Shown in pieces: positions 9,238 through 26,896 of a stretch of DNA of 64,000 nt. The translations under genes were made by a program, and so were the position numbers. The DNA is taken from assembly GCF_028737215.1 (NCBI RefSeq), contig NZ_JAQZAM010000014.1, forward strand, positions 1 to 64,000. Reading direction: 5' to 3'. The notes under the pieces were generated by a model that saw only the letters and a program-made list of their open reading frames with translations, made no database searches and was not told the origin of the DNA. Source of the DNA: Actinomycetospora chibensis. GTDB taxonomy: Bacteria; Actinomycetota; Actinomycetes; Mycobacteriales; Pseudonocardiaceae. Each line of letters opens with the position of its first letter. Positions within the stretch are counted from its first letter, which is position 1.

Positions 9238-9938
9238 TGCTCACCGCCCTTCGCGGGGTCGACCTTGGCGGCCGACGTGACGAGAACCAGGCCGCCGCGC
9301 GGGCCGGGGACGGCGCCGCGGATCAGCAGCAGGCCCGCGTCGGCGTCCACGCCGTGCACGGTCAGGTTCTGCGTGGTTACCTTCTCGTTGCCCATCCGGC
9401 CGGCCATGCGCGTGCCCTTGAAGACACGCGCCGGGGTGGCGCAGCCGCCGATGGAGCCCGGCGAGCGGTGCTTGCGCTGCGTGCCGTGGCTGGCCCCGAG
9501 GCCGCCGAAGCCGTGGCGCTTCATGACACCCGCCGTGCCCTTGCCCTTGCTGGTGCCCGAGACGTCGACGACGGCACCGGCGGCGAACGCCTCGGCGGTG
9601 ACCTCCTGGCCGACCTCGTACTCGCTCGCGTCGCTGGTGCGCAGCTCCGCGAGGTGGCGCCGCGGGGTCACCCCGGCCTTGGAGAAGTGGCCGGTCTCCG
9701 GCTTGTTCACCTTGCGCGGATCGATGGCGCCGAAGGCGATCTGCACGGCGTTGTAGCCGTCCACCGAGGGGGTGCGCACCTGCGTCACGACGCAGGGGCC
9801 GGCCTTCACCACGGTCACCGGGACGATGCGGTTCGACTCGTCGAACACCTGGGTCATGCCGACCTTGGTGCCGAGGACGCCGCTCATCTTCCGCTCGTGG
9901 CGTGCCGGCGCTGCATTGGCTGCATTCGCTGTCGTCAC
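9234..9938 (-). CDS. rplC: 50S ribosomal protein L3
   Basis: L3 initiates large-subunit assembly near the peptidyl-transferase centre. The core [21 protein letters not shown] and the L3 signature around [21 protein letters not shown] with [20 protein letters not shown] are present. Two starts are possible. I prefer GTG at 9938 (234 residues), eight bases after the rpsJ stop with GTGAGG upstream. The ATG at 9887 gives the more usual 217 residues but has GCGGAAG directly against it. The gene is coupled to rplD by a four-base overlap. Confidence 0.93.
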   Translation of the reverse strand: MTTANAANAAPARHERKMSGVLGTKVGMTQVFDESNRIVPVTVVKAGPCVVTQVRTPSVDGYNAVQIAFGAIDPRKVNKPETGHFSKAGVTPRRHLAELRTSDASEYEVGQEVTAEAFAAGAVVDVSGTSKGKGTAGVMKRHGFGGLGASHGTQRKHRSPGSIGGCATPARVFKGTRMAGRMGNEKVTTQNLTVHGVDADAGLLLIRGAVPGPRGGLVLVTSAAKVDPAKGGEQ

Positions 9939-9946
9939 TGCCGACC

Positions 9947-10252
9947 TCACTGGATGTTCACGTCGACGCTCGCCGGCAGGTCGATGCGCATGAGCGCGTC
10001 CACCGTCTTCGGCGTGGGGTCGACGATGTCGATCAGTCGCTTGTGGGTGCGCATCTCGAAGTGCTCGCGCGAGTCCTTGTACTTGTGCGGCGAGCGGATG
10101 ACGCAGTAGATGTTCTTCTCGGTGGGCAGCGGCACGGGCCCGACCACGGAGGCGCCGGTGCGCGTCACGGTCTCGACGATCTTGCGAGCCGACGCGTCGA
10201 TCGCTTCGTGGTCGTAGGCCTTGAGCCGGATGCGGATCTTCTGTCCCGCCAT
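9947..10252 (-). CDS. rpsJ: 30S ribosomal protein S10
   Basis: S10 (101 residues) is a small-subunit head protein and also the NusE partner of NusB in antitermination. It starts [19 protein letters not shown]. The signature [39 protein letters not shown] is intact, and the C-terminus is the normal [14 protein letters not shown]. It is the first gene of the S10 operon here. The ATG at 10252 has only modest ribosome-binding complementarity upstream (GAGGAACGG). Confidence 0.97.
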   Translation of the reverse strand: MAGQKIRIRLKAYDHEAIDASARKIVETVTRTGASVVGPVPLPTEKNIYCVIRSPHKYKDSREHFEMRTHKRLIDIVDPTPKTVDALMRIDLPASVDVNIQ

Positions 10253-10667
10253 GGTGGCTTTGCCGTTCCTCTTCTCGTCCCGCCAGGGTGTGACCCCTGG
10301 TGGCTGGCCAGGTTCTCGAGACGCCCCGGTGCTCATGCCTCCGGCCCGGACACCCCCGAGCGAGACCGTCTCCGGTCCACGCGGTCGGGTGTGTCGAGTC
10401 GGTCGACAGGCTCCGCCGTGTGCACTCCGCACACCGCGGCCCCGCGGACCCCGCGCTGTTCAACGTGTGTCCGTCCCGCTCCTCGACACGAGGGGCGGCA
10501 CGGTGGACCCCCGGCACGATGGCCGGGCGATCCGGGCCCACGGTGTGGCTCTCGGACCCCCGCTCACAGCAGGGCGGTCGACTCGATACAGCCTGAGCCG
10601 ACCGCCCCGTGCGAGCTAGGTGTCCAGTGTCGCACGGCCGCTCGGGCCGAGCCCCACCGGGGTCGGA
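10253..10667 (-). other. leader and promoter region of the S10 operon
   Basis: This stretch between tuf and rpsJ holds no gene I can support. It carries two inverted repeats: a 9-bp arm pair at 10572-10580 and 10599-10607 with an 18-base loop, and a 6-bp pair at 10283-10288 and 10295-10300 close to rpsJ. No convincing TANNNT box with a spaced -35 was found on the minus strand, so the S10 promoter is not assigned. The repeats could be part of a regulatory leader or a second tuf terminator. Confidence 0.4.
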
Positions 10668-10687
10668 GAAGGGGCTCGAGCCCCTTC
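10668..10687 (-). terminator. tuf terminator hairpin
   Basis: A perfect 20-base palindrome (arms GAAGGGGCTC and GAGCCCCTTC) begins seven bases after the tuf stop codon. There is no T run after it, as is common for actinobacterial hairpin terminators. Confidence 0.65.
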
Positions 10688-10694
10688 CCCTGTC

Positions 10695-11888
<1,194 letters not shown>

Positions 11889-12002
11889 TGCTCTCGTCCT
11901 CCTGGACTGTGTTCTCCTGGCTCGTCCCTCGTGACGGGACGGGCCGGGTGGTGCTCGTCGGTGGGTCCTGCCGTGTCTCGGAGGACCGAGAGGGCCGACA
12001 CG

Positions 12003-12008
12003 AGGCTA
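12003..12008 (-). promoter_or_regulatory. possible tuf -10 box
   Basis: Between the fusA terminator and tuf the minus strand reads TAGCCT, matching TANNNT. No good -35 sequence is seen at the right distance, so this is only a candidate; a transcript from it would have a leader of about 110 bases. Confidence 0.3.
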
Positions 12009-12037
12009 GCGAAAGCCCTGTGACGTCCCGCGACGTG

Positions 12038-12071
12038 GTCCGCGACCCGGGCTCTCACCCGGGTCACGGAC
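12038..12071 (-). terminator. fusA terminator hairpin
   Basis: Six bases past the fusA stop there is a strong hairpin: a perfect 8-bp stem (GACCCGGG and CCCGGGTC) around a 6-base loop, extended by five more pairs (GTCCG and CGGAC) across one mismatch. It would separate the rpsL-rpsG-fusA unit from tuf. Confidence 0.7.
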
Positions 12072-12076
12072 CCGCG

Positions 12077-14179
12077 TCACTCGCCGGTCGCCTTCGCGAT
12101 GATCTCCTTGGCCACGTTGGCCGGGACCTCCGCGTAGGAGTCGAACTGCATGGAGTAGTTCGCCCGGCCCTGGGTCCGCGACCGCAGGTCGCCGACGTAG
12201 CCGAACATCTCCGAGAGCGGGACGATCGCGCGTACGACGCGGCCGCCGGCCCGCTCCTCCATGGCCTGGATGTGGCCACGGCGGGAGTTGAGGTCGCCGA
12301 TGACGTCACCCATGTAGTCCTCGGGGGTGTTCACCTCGACGGCCATCACCGGCTCGAGCAGCGCGGGGTCGGCCTTGCGGGCCGCCTCCTTGAGCGCCAT
12401 CGATCCGGCGACCTTGAACGCCATCTCCGACGAGTCGACCTCGTGGTACTGACCGTCGAGCAGCGTCAGCTTGAGCCCGACCATCGGGTAGCCGGCCACG
12501 ATGCCGTACTGCATCGCGTCCTGGGCGCCCTCGTCCACCGACGGGATGTACTCCCGCGGGACGCGACCACCGGTCACCTTGTTGTCGAACTCGTAGAGCG
12601 GACCGTCGGCCGTCTTCTCGAGCGGCTCGAGCTTGATGATGACGCGGGCGAACTGCCCCGAACCACCGGTCTGCTTCTTGTGCGTGTACTCGTACTTGTC
12701 GACCGTCTTGCGGATGGTCTCGCGGTAGGCCACCTGCGGCTTACCGATGTTGGCCTCGACCTTGTAGTCGGACTTCATCCGGTTGACCAGCACCTCGAGG
12801 TGGAGCTCGCCCATCCCCGAGATGATCGTCTGCCCGGTCTCCTCGTCGAGGTTGACCCGGAAGGTCGGGTCCTCGTCGGCGAGACGCTGGATGGCCGTCG
12901 ACAGCTTCTCCTGGTCGGCCTTCGACTTCGGCTCGACCGCGACGGAGATGACCGGCTCCGGGAAGGTCATCGACTCGAGGATCACAGGGTTCTGCGGGTC
13001 GCAGAGGGTGTCGCCCGTGGTCGTGTCCTTCAGGCCCACCACCGCGTAGATGTGGCCGGCGGTGGCGTTGTCGACCGGGTTCTCCTTGTTGGAGTGCATC
13101 TGCAGGAACTTGCCGATGCGCTCCTTCCGGTCCTTGGTCGAGTTGATGAGCTGCGTGCCCTGGGAGGCCTTGCCCGAGTAGACCCGGACGTAGGTCAGCT
13201 TCCCGTAGAACGGGTGCGCGGCGATCTTGAACGCCAGGGCCGCGAAGGGCTCGTCGGTGTTGGGGCTGCGCTGGATCGGCGTCTCGCCGTCGAGCAGCGT
13301 GCCCTCGACCGGCGGGACGTCGGTCGGCGCCGGCAGGTAGGCGATGACGGCGTCGAGCATGGGCTGCACGCCCTTGTTCTTGAACGCCGAACCACAGATG
13401 ACCGGGTAGGCCTCGCCGGTGACGGTCACGGCGCGGATGCCGTGCTCGATCTCCTCGACGGTGAGCTCCTCGCCGGCGAAGTAGCGCTCCATGAGCGCGT
13501 CGTCCTTCTCGGCGACGGCCTCGAGCAGCGCCTCGCGGTAGGAGGCGACCTGCTCGGCCATCTCGGCCGGGATCTCCTCGACCGCGTAGTCCTCGCCCTT
13601 GGACACGTCACCGCGCCAGGTCAGCGCGCGCATGCGCACCAGGTCGACGACGCCGTAGAACTCCGACTCCGACCCCATCGGCAGCTGCAGGACCAGCGGC
13701 TTGGCGCCGAGGCGGTCCTTGATCGTCTGCACGGTGAAGTAGAAGTCCGCGCCGAGCTTGTCCATCTTGTTGACGAAGCAGATGCGCGGGACGTTGTAGG
13801 TGTCGGCCTGGCGCCACACCGTCTCCGACTGCGGCTCCACGCCCTCCTTGCCGTCGAAGACGGCGACGGCGCCGTCCAGGACGCGCAGGGAGCGCTCGAC
13901 CTCGACCGTGAAGTCGACGTGACCCGGCGTGTCGATGATGTTGATCTGGTGGTCTTTCCAGAAGCAGGTCGTCGCGGCGGACGTGATCGTGATGCCGCGC
14001 TTCTGCTCCTCCTCCATCCAGTCCATCGTGGCCGCGCCGTCGTGGACCTCACCGATCTTGTAGTTGATGCCGGTGTAGAACAGGACGCGCTCGGTCGTGG
14101 TGGTCTTGCCCGCGTCGATGTGGGCCATGATCCCGATGTTGCGGACCTTGCCCAGGTCGGTCAGCACGTCGCGTGCCAC
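12077..14179 (-). CDS. fusA: elongation factor G
   Basis: EF-G (700 residues) is the GTPase that drives translocation and, with RRF, ribosome recycling. G motifs are present: [19 protein letters not shown] near residues 19-37, DTPGHVDFT (about 83), NKMDK (about 137). The C-terminal domains carry the [14 protein letters not shown] and SRRGHIQAM segments. The start is GTG at 14179 ([18 protein letters not shown]). It lies 99 bases after rpsG in the classic str operon order, though tuf is separated from it by a hairpin. No sign of the truncated fusidic-acid-tolerant paralogue type. Confidence 0.98.
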   Translation of the reverse strand: MARDVLTDLGKVRNIGIMAHIDAGKTTTTERVLFYTGINYKIGEVHDGAATMDWMEEEQKRGITITSAATTCFWKDHQINIIDTPGHVDFTVEVERSLRVLDGAVAVFDGKEGVEPQSETVWRQADTYNVPRICFVNKMDKLGADFYFTVQTIKDRLGAKPLVLQLPMGSESEFYGVVDLVRMRALTWRGDVSKGEDYAVEEIPAEMAEQVASYREALLEAVAEKDDALMERYFAGEELTVEEIEHGIRAVTVTGEAYPVICGSAFKNKGVQPMLDAVIAYLPAPTDVPPVEGTLLDGETPIQRSPNTDEPFAALAFKIAAHPFYGKLTYVRVYSGKASQGTQLINSTKDRKERIGKFLQMHSNKENPVDNATAGHIYAVVGLKDTTTGDTLCDPQNPVILESMTFPEPVISVAVEPKSKADQEKLSTAIQRLADEDPTFRVNLDEETGQTIISGMGELHLEVLVNRMKSDYKVEANIGKPQVAYRETIRKTVDKYEYTHKKQTGGSGQFARVIIKLEPLEKTADGPLYEFDNKVTGGRVPREYIPSVDEGAQDAMQYGIVAGYPMVGLKLTLLDGQYHEVDSSEMAFKVAGSMALKEAARKADPALLEPVMAVEVNTPEDYMGDVIGDLNSRRGHIQAMEERAGGRVVRAIVPLSEMFGYVGDLRSRTQGRANYSMQFDSYAEVPANVAKEIIAKATGE

Positions 14180-14278
14180 GAGATTCCTCTTCCGTCGGGT
14201 CGTCGCCGCGGGTCCCGCGGCGGGTGTTCTCGGATCGGTCGGGGACCGGGGTGGTTCGCACCCCGGCGCCCCACGCGA

Positions 14279-14749
14279 TCACCAGCGGTAGTGCGCGAAC
14301 GCCTTGTTCGACTCCGCCATCTTGTGGGTGTCCTCGCGGCGCTTCACGGCCGCGCCGAGGCCGTTCGAGGCGTCGAGCAGCTCGTTGCAGAGCCGGTCGA
14401 TCATCGTCTTCTCGCGACGGGCGCGGGAGTACGTGATCAGCCAACGCAGGCCGAGCGTGGTCGAGCGGCCGGCCCGGACCTCGATCGGCACCTGGTAGGT
14501 CGCGCCACCGACACGGCGGCTGCGGACCTCGAGGGCCGGCTTCACGTTGTCCAGCGCGCGCTTGAGCGTGACCACCGGGTCGGCGCCGTTGCGCTCCCGG
14601 CAGCCCTCCATGGCGCCGTAGACGATGCGCTCGGCCAACGAGCGCTTCCCGTCGACGAGTACCTTGTTGACGAGCTGCGTCACGAGGGGCGACCCGTAGA
14701 CGGGGTCGGCGACCAGCGGACGCTTCGGTGCGGGTCCCTTACGCGGCAT
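14279..14749 (-). CDS. rpsG: 30S ribosomal protein S7
   Basis: S7 (156 residues) nucleates assembly of the small-subunit head. It reads [36 protein letters not shown], followed by the [23 protein letters not shown] signature and the C-terminal [19 protein letters not shown]. Length 156 is standard. The ATG at 14749 comes one base after the rpsL stop, so the pair is probably translationally coupled. In E. coli S7 represses the str operon; nothing here confirms that. Confidence 0.98.
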   Translation of the reverse strand: MPRKGPAPKRPLVADPVYGSPLVTQLVNKVLVDGKRSLAERIVYGAMEGCRERNGADPVVTLKRALDNVKPALEVRSRRVGGATYQVPIEVRAGRSTTLGLRWLITYSRARREKTMIDRLCNELLDASNGLGAAVKRREDTHKMAESNKAFAHYRW

Positions 14750-14750
14750 G

Positions 14751-15125
14751 TCAGCTCTTGTCCTTCTTCGTCCCGTAGCGGCTGCGGGCCTGCTTGCGGT
14801 TCTTGACCGCCTGCGTGTCCAGCGCGCCGCGAATGATCTTGTACCGGACGCCGGGGAGATCCTTCACCCGGCCACCACGCACGAGCACGATCGAGTGCTC
14901 CTGCAGGTTGTGGCCCTCGCCCGGGATGTAGGCGGTGACCTCGATGCCGTTCGAGAGCCGGACGCGCGCGACCTTGCGCAGCGCGGAGTTCGGCTTCTTC
15001 GGCGTGGTGGTGTAGACGCGGGTGCAGACGCCACGGCGCTGCGGGCTCCCCTTCAGGGCCGCGGTCTTGGTCTTCTCGACCTTGTCCTCGCGGCCCCGGC
15101 GGACCAACTGCTGGATGGTGGGCAT
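14751..15125 (-). CDS. rpsL: 30S ribosomal protein S12
   Basis: S12 (124 residues) controls decoding accuracy. The start [18 protein letters not shown] and the [19 protein letters not shown] and [26 protein letters not shown] regions are typical. Lys43 and Lys88, the two positions most often mutated in streptomycin resistance, are both lysine, so the sequence looks like the drug-sensitive wild type. An in-frame extension to 15323 is not part of the family. It heads the rpsL-rpsG-fusA unit. Confidence 0.98.
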   Translation of the reverse strand: MPTIQQLVRRGREDKVEKTKTAALKGSPQRRGVCTRVYTTTPKKPNSALRKVARVRLSNGIEVTAYIPGEGHNLQEHSIVLVRGGRVKDLPGVRYKIIRGALDTQAVKNRKQARSRYGTKKDKS

Positions 15126-15550
15126 CGAGTGCGCTGACTTCCGTTCCTCTGGACTGTCTGATCGGGCTCGTACGTCCGCACCCGGGGTACCGGCTCTGTC
15201 GGCCGGCCGGGGAGAGGGGCGCCGTGGCTCCCCGCTCGGGAACCGGCGCACCACACACCCACCGGCACGCGGAACGACCCGACCACGTCGGGCTCTGCGT
15301 TCCAGGGTACGCGCATCCCGCACGGCAGCATGCAGCGGGTCGGATCAGGGCCCGGACCGCCTCTTGGCGGTCTCCGGGAATGCCACCGGCGTCCTGAGCT
15401 CCGGGGCCCCTCGGGTGTCCTCGGTGGGCGCCTCACGGGCCACCATGCCGCCGCAGGACGACGACCGGACCTCCACAGCATCCCCCACCGCCGGAGCGCC
15501 GTGCAACCCGGCCCCCTGTGACGCCCTCCGTGGGCGCTCCGGGCCTGGTG
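15126..15550. other. spacer upstream of rpsL
   Basis: No gene is supported between rpsL and the hairpin cluster behind rpoC. A minus-strand TACCCT (at 15309-15304) could be an rpsL -10 box but I see no matching -35. The rpsL promoter must lie in this stretch. Confidence 0.35.
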
Positions 15551-15554
15551 GGGA

Positions 15555-15601
15555 GCGAGGGACGCCTTGGGTGCCCTGGAGGCAGTCGAGGCGTCCCTCG
15601 C
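15555..15601. repeat. hairpin module 1 downstream of rpoC
   Basis: A perfect 13-bp inverted repeat (arms GCGAGGGACGCCT and AGGCGTCCCTCGC) with a 21-base loop. The arms and the following bases (CACCGACCGCGC) recur 75 bases further on as module 2, so the pair is a degenerate direct repeat of a hairpin. It lies well beyond the rpoC terminator. Confidence 0.75.
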
Positions 15602-15629
15602 GTCACCGACCGCGCGCCGCTCCACAGAA

Positions 15630-15676
15630 GCGAGGGGCGCCCTGAGCGCCCTGAGAGCAGCCGAGGCGTCCCTCGC
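15630..15676. repeat. hairpin module 2 downstream of rpoC
   Basis: Second copy of the hairpin module, arms GCGAGGGGCGCC and GGCGTCCCTCGC with one non-Watson-Crick position. The right arm and the CACCGACCGCGC flank are shared with module 1, while the loops differ, which suggests the stem is what is conserved. Confidence 0.7.
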
Positions 15677-15692
15677 ACCACCGACCGCGCAC

Positions 15693-15738
15693 ACGACGGA
15701 GGGCGCCCCCGCTGGTGCGGGGACGCCCTCCGGTGTCG
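15693..15738 (-). terminator. rpoC terminator hairpin
   Basis: About 21 bases after the rpoC stop there is a very stable hairpin. GGAGGGCG then CCCCGC pair with GCGGGG then CGCCCTCC around a TGGT loop, with one internal mismatch and an outer ACGAC/GTCGT extension. It is the obvious end of the rpoBC transcript. Confidence 0.8.
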
Positions 15739-15759
15739 TGCGGTGCTACGCCTTCGAGG

Positions 15760-19671
<3,912 letters not shown>

Positions 19672-19755
19672 AGGTTCTCCCCTGGATGGGTGAGCGGTGT
19701 ATCGAAGGTCCGCGGGCCGGCCCCGGTGTGGAGGCCGGGGCCGGCCGGCGAGGAA

Positions 19756-23235
<3,480 letters not shown>

Positions 23236-23379
23236 GATGCGTCCTTCCGGAACAACGCTGTCTGAACGCTGTCAGTAGCTTCACCGGCCGGTACGCAGCG
23301 CAGCGATCCGGTCGGCGTGGACGCGGCCCGGGCGTCGGCACACGAAGGGGCGGACAGACGTAGGGCAGCGCGATCCGAC

Positions 23380-23409
23380 AGTCTAGCCATGCATGATGGC
23401 ACCTGTCGA
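23380..23409 (-). promoter_or_regulatory. likely rpoBC promoter
   Basis: On the minus strand a -35 TCGACA (23409-23404) and a -10 TAGACT (23385-23380) are separated by 18 bases, a good match to the primary actinobacterial sigma factor pattern. Transcription would begin near 23373 and give a leader of about 138 bases before rpoB. The rest of the spacer, 23411-23617, shows nothing else I can support. Confidence 0.65.
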
Positions 23410-23617
23410 ACGACCCCCCCTCGTGACGCGCCGGGAGGGATGTCCGCCTTCGCGGGATCGACCTCCGGGGTCTGACGCGGGGGTGCCGCGCTGCGAACAG
23501 AGTGACCGCCCGTGCCGCCGGAGTCAAGTGGGGCGCGCCCGGTGTCGCCCGGGCGGATCGGGCGATCCCCGTGCAGGTCAGGCCCTACGTGGACCCGATC
23601 GGGCCCGGACACGACGA

Positions 23618-23646
23618 TGCCGGGTGGACCGTCGGTCCACCCGGCA
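23618..23646 (-). terminator. terminator of the mce operon
   Basis: Fifteen bases after the stop of the last mce-operon gene there is a perfect 13-bp stem (TGCCGGGTGGACC and its complement) closed by a 3-base loop. It separates the mce operon from rpoB. Confidence 0.8.
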
Positions 23647-23660
23647 CGTCGCGGGGACGA

Positions 23661-24941
23661 TCAGCGGTTCGCCGTCAGGGGGGTCAGCTCGGCGAGCTTC
23701 CAGCGGCCGTCGACGCGCTCCATCTCGAGGCGCAGGAGCCCCGGCGCGTTGGTCGACTGGCCGGTCGTCGTGCGCTGCGCCGAGAACTGCGTCAGCGCCA
23801 TGACCGTCGCCCGGTCGTCCCGCATCGAGACGACGCCGATGTTCTGGACGGTAGCGGTCTGCCGCAGCTGTTGCTGCTGCGCAGGGGTCCGGATCGTCTG
23901 GTCGAACACCGACAGGTAGCGGTCGGTGAACTGGCCGGTCGACATCGTGCGGGCGGCCTCCACGGAGTCGTCGAGCCGCGTGAAGTCGTACGAGAAGATC
24001 TTCTCGATCGACTCGCGGCTCTGCCCGACCAGCTCGGCGGTGCCCCCGACGTCGACGACGGCCTGGTTGCTCACCGGCCCGCTGGTCCAGGCCTGCCGAC
24101 CCTGCCAGAAGGCGAGGCCCGCGAGCACCAGGCACACGACGATGACGGCGACGAGGGGGGCCGGCAGGGCCTTCGAGCCGCCGAAGCGGGTCAGCGCCGC
24201 GCGCTGCCGCTCGAAGCGACGCGGGGCCCCGTCCGATTCCGGCGTGCGGCCTCGTACCCGGGTGGGCCTCGCCGTTCGCGTCGGGGACGCGGCGGGGTCC
24301 TCGTCTCGGCCGGGGCGCACCGTGGTGGGGGCGTCCGCGCGCGGGGTCATGCGCGTGGTGCGACGGCCCTTCGGCCGCGGCGTCGTCACCGTGGTCGCCG
24401 CGCCGTCCGTGGTCGGCTCGCCCTCGGCGGCGTCGACGGTGGCGTCCTCGGAGCTCTCCTCGGGGGAGGTCTCCGTGGACGGCACCGTGGACGTCGAGGC
24501 GTCCGCGGCGGGGTGCGCCGTCGTCTCCTCGGCCGCGGTGTCGTCGGCAGGGGCCTCGGCGGGGGCGGTGCCGACCGTCGTCGTGTCCGTGGCCGCTGCA
24601 GCCCTCGTGGGCTCACTCGGCGCCACGTCGCCGTATGTCACCGGCGTCGCGGTGGCGGTGCCGTCCGCGCCCGTGGGCTCCGACGACTCCGACGGGGTGT
24701 CCTCGGGGGGGTCGGCGGGCACCGTCGCCGGGGTTGCCAGCGGCGCGGGCGCCGTCGTGGACGCGGCAGGAGCGGTGTCCCGGTCGGCGACGGGGGACGC
24801 GTCGAGCGGCCTGTCGTCGAAGTCCTGCTCGGTGAGGTCGGGGCTCGCGGCCCCGGCGTGGGCGTGCTGGCGCAGGCCGGCGACCTTGGGTCGACGGGCG
24901 GCGGAGCCGGGCTTGGTGCGGGAGCGGGGTGGCACGGTCAC
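23661..24941 (-). CDS. Mce-associated membrane protein with long disordered N-terminus
   Basis: This 426-residue protein has the layout of Mce-associated membrane proteins, which support the Mce lipid importer at the cell envelope. Residues 1 to about 257 are low complexity (Thr/Ala/Glu/Pro-rich, ending in an Arg-rich patch) and should be cytoplasmic. One membrane segment follows at about 260-280 (VAVIVVCLVLAGLAFW). The C-terminal 145 residues form the extracytoplasmic domain, with family features such as FTDRYLSVFDQTIRTPAQQQ, VVSMRDDRATVMAL and a final GRWKLAELTPL. It is the last gene of the operon, 25 bases after the other Mce-associated gene. The exact role of these proteins is not settled. 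Confidence 0.88.
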   Translation of the reverse strand: MTVPPRSRTKPGSAARRPKVAGLRQHAHAGAASPDLTEQDFDDRPLDASPVADRDTAPAASTTAPAPLATPATVPADPPEDTPSESSEPTGADGTATATPVTYGDVAPSEPTRAAAATDTTTVGTAPAEAPADDTAAEETTAHPAADASTSTVPSTETSPEESSEDATVDAAEGEPTTDGAATTVTTPRPKGRRTTRMTPRADAPTTVRPGRDEDPAASPTRTARPTRVRGRTPESDGAPRRFERQRAALTRFGGSKALPAPLVAVIVVCLVLAGLAFWQGRQAWTSGPVSNQAVVDVGGTAELVGQSRESIEKIFSYDFTRLDDSVEAARTMSTGQFTDRYLSVFDQTIRTPAQQQQLRQTATVQNIGVVSMRDDRATVMALTQFSAQRTTTGQSTNAPGLLRLEMERVDGRWKLAELTPLTANR

Positions 24942-24966
24942 TCCCCCTTTCTGGTGTCGGCCGCGG

Positions 24967-25551
24967 CTACTGCTGTCCGGTCGAGGGCGTCGCCTTGGCG
25001 GCCTTCCAGCCGTCCGGCGTACGGATCATCTCGACGAGGAACAGCTGCTGCTTGGACTGGGGCTGCGCCGTGGCGCTGCGGGCGTTGACGTCGATCGCCA
25101 CGATCGCCGAGGCGGTGGCCCGCTCGGGGTCGAAGGCGGTCAGGGCCGCGGAGACCGGGGTCGCGACGACCTCGGCCTGCGACTGGCGCAGGTTCTCGGC
25201 GAACCGCTGCCGCACCTGCTGGTACTGGCCGAGCATGGGCTCGGTGAGCGACGACTGCGCGGCCTCGAGGTCCGCGTCGAGCGTCGCCGGCCGCACGGTG
25301 TTGATGTTGACGACGATCTGCTCGGCGGCGTCGGTCGCCTCGTCGCGCATCGCCGCGGCGCTCGCGTTGTCGCTCTGGGTGCCCGACCACCAGTAGACGC
25401 CGCTCGCGACGGCGGCCGCGAGGGCCAGGACCGTCAGGACGGCCAGCACCGTGACGGTGCGCCGCCGGCGTCGCTCGGCGGTACCGGCGGGGTCGGGGGC
25501 CTCGTCGGTGTCGGGGGCCTTCTCGGCCGTCGTCGTGGACGTGGCGCTCAG
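24967..25551 (-). CDS. Mce-associated membrane protein, start codon unusual
   Basis: From the CTG at 25551 this is a 194-residue protein: about 30 polar residues (SATSTTTAEKAPDTDEAPD), an Arg cluster, one membrane segment (about 33-55) and an extracytoplasmic domain with the Mce-associated pattern (GQYQQVRQRFAENLRQSQ, GWKAAKATPSTGQ). The start is uncertain. No ATG, GTG or TTG occurs on the minus strand in any frame from 25501 to 25620. In-frame ATGs at 25737 and 25716 would overlap mceF by more than 100 bases, and a GTG further in would start inside the membrane segment. GAGGAG touches the CTG. The call of the family is firmer than the start. Confidence 0.82.
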   Translation of the reverse strand: MSATSTTTAEKAPDTDEAPDPAGTAERRRRRTVTVLAVLTVLALAAAVASGVYWWSGTQSDNASAAAMRDEATDAAEQIVVNINTVRPATLDADLEAAQSSLTEPMLGQYQQVRQRFAENLRQSQAEVVATPVSAALTAFDPERATASAIVAIDVNARSATAQPQSKQQLFLVEMIRTPDGWKAAKATPSTGQQ

Positions 25552-25609
25552 CTCCTCAGGTCGTCCGCCGGGCTGTCGGGGAGCGCCCGGCGGGGTCGTG
25601 CGTCGGGGG

Positions 25610-26896
25610 TCAGTCGCCCAGGCCCGGGATGATGATCGGCGGGGCGCCGCGCTGGCTGCCTTCGAGGACGCCGCCGGCCGGCAGCGAGGCCAGCGTCGCG
25701 GTGTCCTCCGTCGCATTCTCCGACGAGCCGGATCCACCCGCGTCGGCGGGGCTGCCCGGATTCGACGAATTGAACGGCGCGGGCCCCACGTTCTGGCTGC
25801 CGCGGACGTTCACCGGCGGGGCCTCGTTGCAGCGCACGCTGGTGTCCATGGGGATGAAGTCCTTCTGGTCAGCGCGCCGCCAACCCGCGTCCGGCTGCAG
25901 GTAGCCGTTGCGGCAGTAGGGTGGGTCGGCGATGTTGACGACCAGGCCGAAGTGCACCATCGGTACCTCGCCGGGCCCTGGCGGAGGAAGGACCGAGGGC
26001 GCCGCGGCCGAGAGCGCCGGATAGGTCACGAGGACCTGCTCCACACCCGCGAGGCGCGGCTCGAGGATGCGCGTGATCGTGAGCAGGTTGGCGATCGTCC
26101 GGCTGAGGTCCGGTCCGACGTCGCGGATGAGGCCCTCGAGCTGCTGAGCGGCCGGCGGGGCCGCCCTGACGAGCCGGCGCAGGTTGGGGTCGTCGGCCTT
26201 GAGCTGCGCCGTGAACAGCTGCAGATCGCGGCTGAACGATGTGATCTGCGGCCCGAGCTGGCTCTGGGTGGTCAGCACGATCCGCCCGTCGCGCAGCAGC
26301 TGGCGTGTCTGCGGCAGGTTGTCGATCGCATCGGGGATCAGCGCGTTGCTCGAGTCGAGCAGGCGCTGCAGGTCCGGACCGGCCCGGTCGAACGCGTTGA
26401 AGAGCTCGTCGACGGTGGTCCGCAGCTCGGGCAGCGGGACGGACGTCGCGAGGGCGTTGACGTCCGCGAGCAGCTGGTCGACCGGCACCGGGGTCCGCGT
26501 CTGCGCGACCGGGATGACCGAGTCCTCGTCGAGGTAGGGACCGCGGTCGTTCGGCGGCTGGAGATCGACGTACTGCTCGCCGACCGCGGAGCGGTTGGCG
26601 ATCACCGCCATCGACGACGTGGGGACGGGCGGGGCGTCCTGCTCGATCTCGAGATCGACCTCGAGGCCCTGCGGGGTGACCCGCATGTCGCCGACCTTGC
26701 CGATCTCGACGCCGCGGTAGCTGACGGAGGCGTCGGGGAAGATGCCGCCGGAGTCGGCCAGTTCGACCTTGGCCGTGTACGGACCCAGACCGATCAGCGA
26801 GTCGGCGCCGACGTAGCGCAGGCCGACGTAGACGATGCCGACGATCGAGATGACGGCGAACAGCGCCACCAGCCGCAGGGTCTTGGTGCCGATCAT
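25610..26896 (-). CDS. mceF: Mce family protein MceF
   Basis: This 428-residue protein occupies the sixth mce position. It has an N-terminal membrane anchor (residues 8-28, LVALFAVISIVGIVYVGL), then the MCE/MlaD domain at about 40-120 (YTAKVELADSGGIFPDASVSYRGVEIGKVGD), a helical stretch, and a Ser/Gly/Pro/Asn-rich C-terminus. Mce proteins form the periplasm-spanning tube that passes lipids to the YrbE permeases. It overlaps mceE by four bases. It lacks a lipobox, which separates it from mceE. Confidence 0.93.
   Translation of the reverse strand: MIGTKTLRLVALFAVISIVGIVYVGLRYVGADSLIGLGPYTAKVELADSGGIFPDASVSYRGVEIGKVGDMRVTPQGLEVDLEIEQDAPPVPTSSMAVIANRSAVGEQYVDLQPPNDRGPYLDEDSVIPVAQTRTPVPVDQLLADVNALATSVPLPELRTTVDELFNAFDRAGPDLQRLLDSSNALIPDAIDNLPQTRQLLRDGRIVLTTQSQLGPQITSFSRDLQLFTAQLKADDPNLRRLVRAAPPAAQQLEGLIRDVGPDLSRTIANLLTITRILEPRLAGVEQVLVTYPALSAAAPSVLPPPGPGEVPMVHFGLVVNIADPPYCRNGYLQPDAGWRRADQKDFIPMDTSVRCNEAPPVNVRGSQNVGPAPFNSSNPGSPADAGGSGSSENATEDTATLASLPAGGVLEGSQRGAPPIIIPGLGD

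Noticed and set aside
11909-14806. A 965-codon plus-strand frame opposite fusA and rpsG
   Set aside because: It is the same antisense effect; fusA and rpsG motifs on the minus strand are decisive.
14751-15125. Streptomycin-resistance alleles in rpsL
   Set aside because: Lys43 and Lys88 are both the wild-type residues.
15555-15738. CRISPR-like array behind rpoC
   Set aside because: Only two unequal hairpin modules plus one terminator are present, with no regular direct repeats and spacers and no cas genes.
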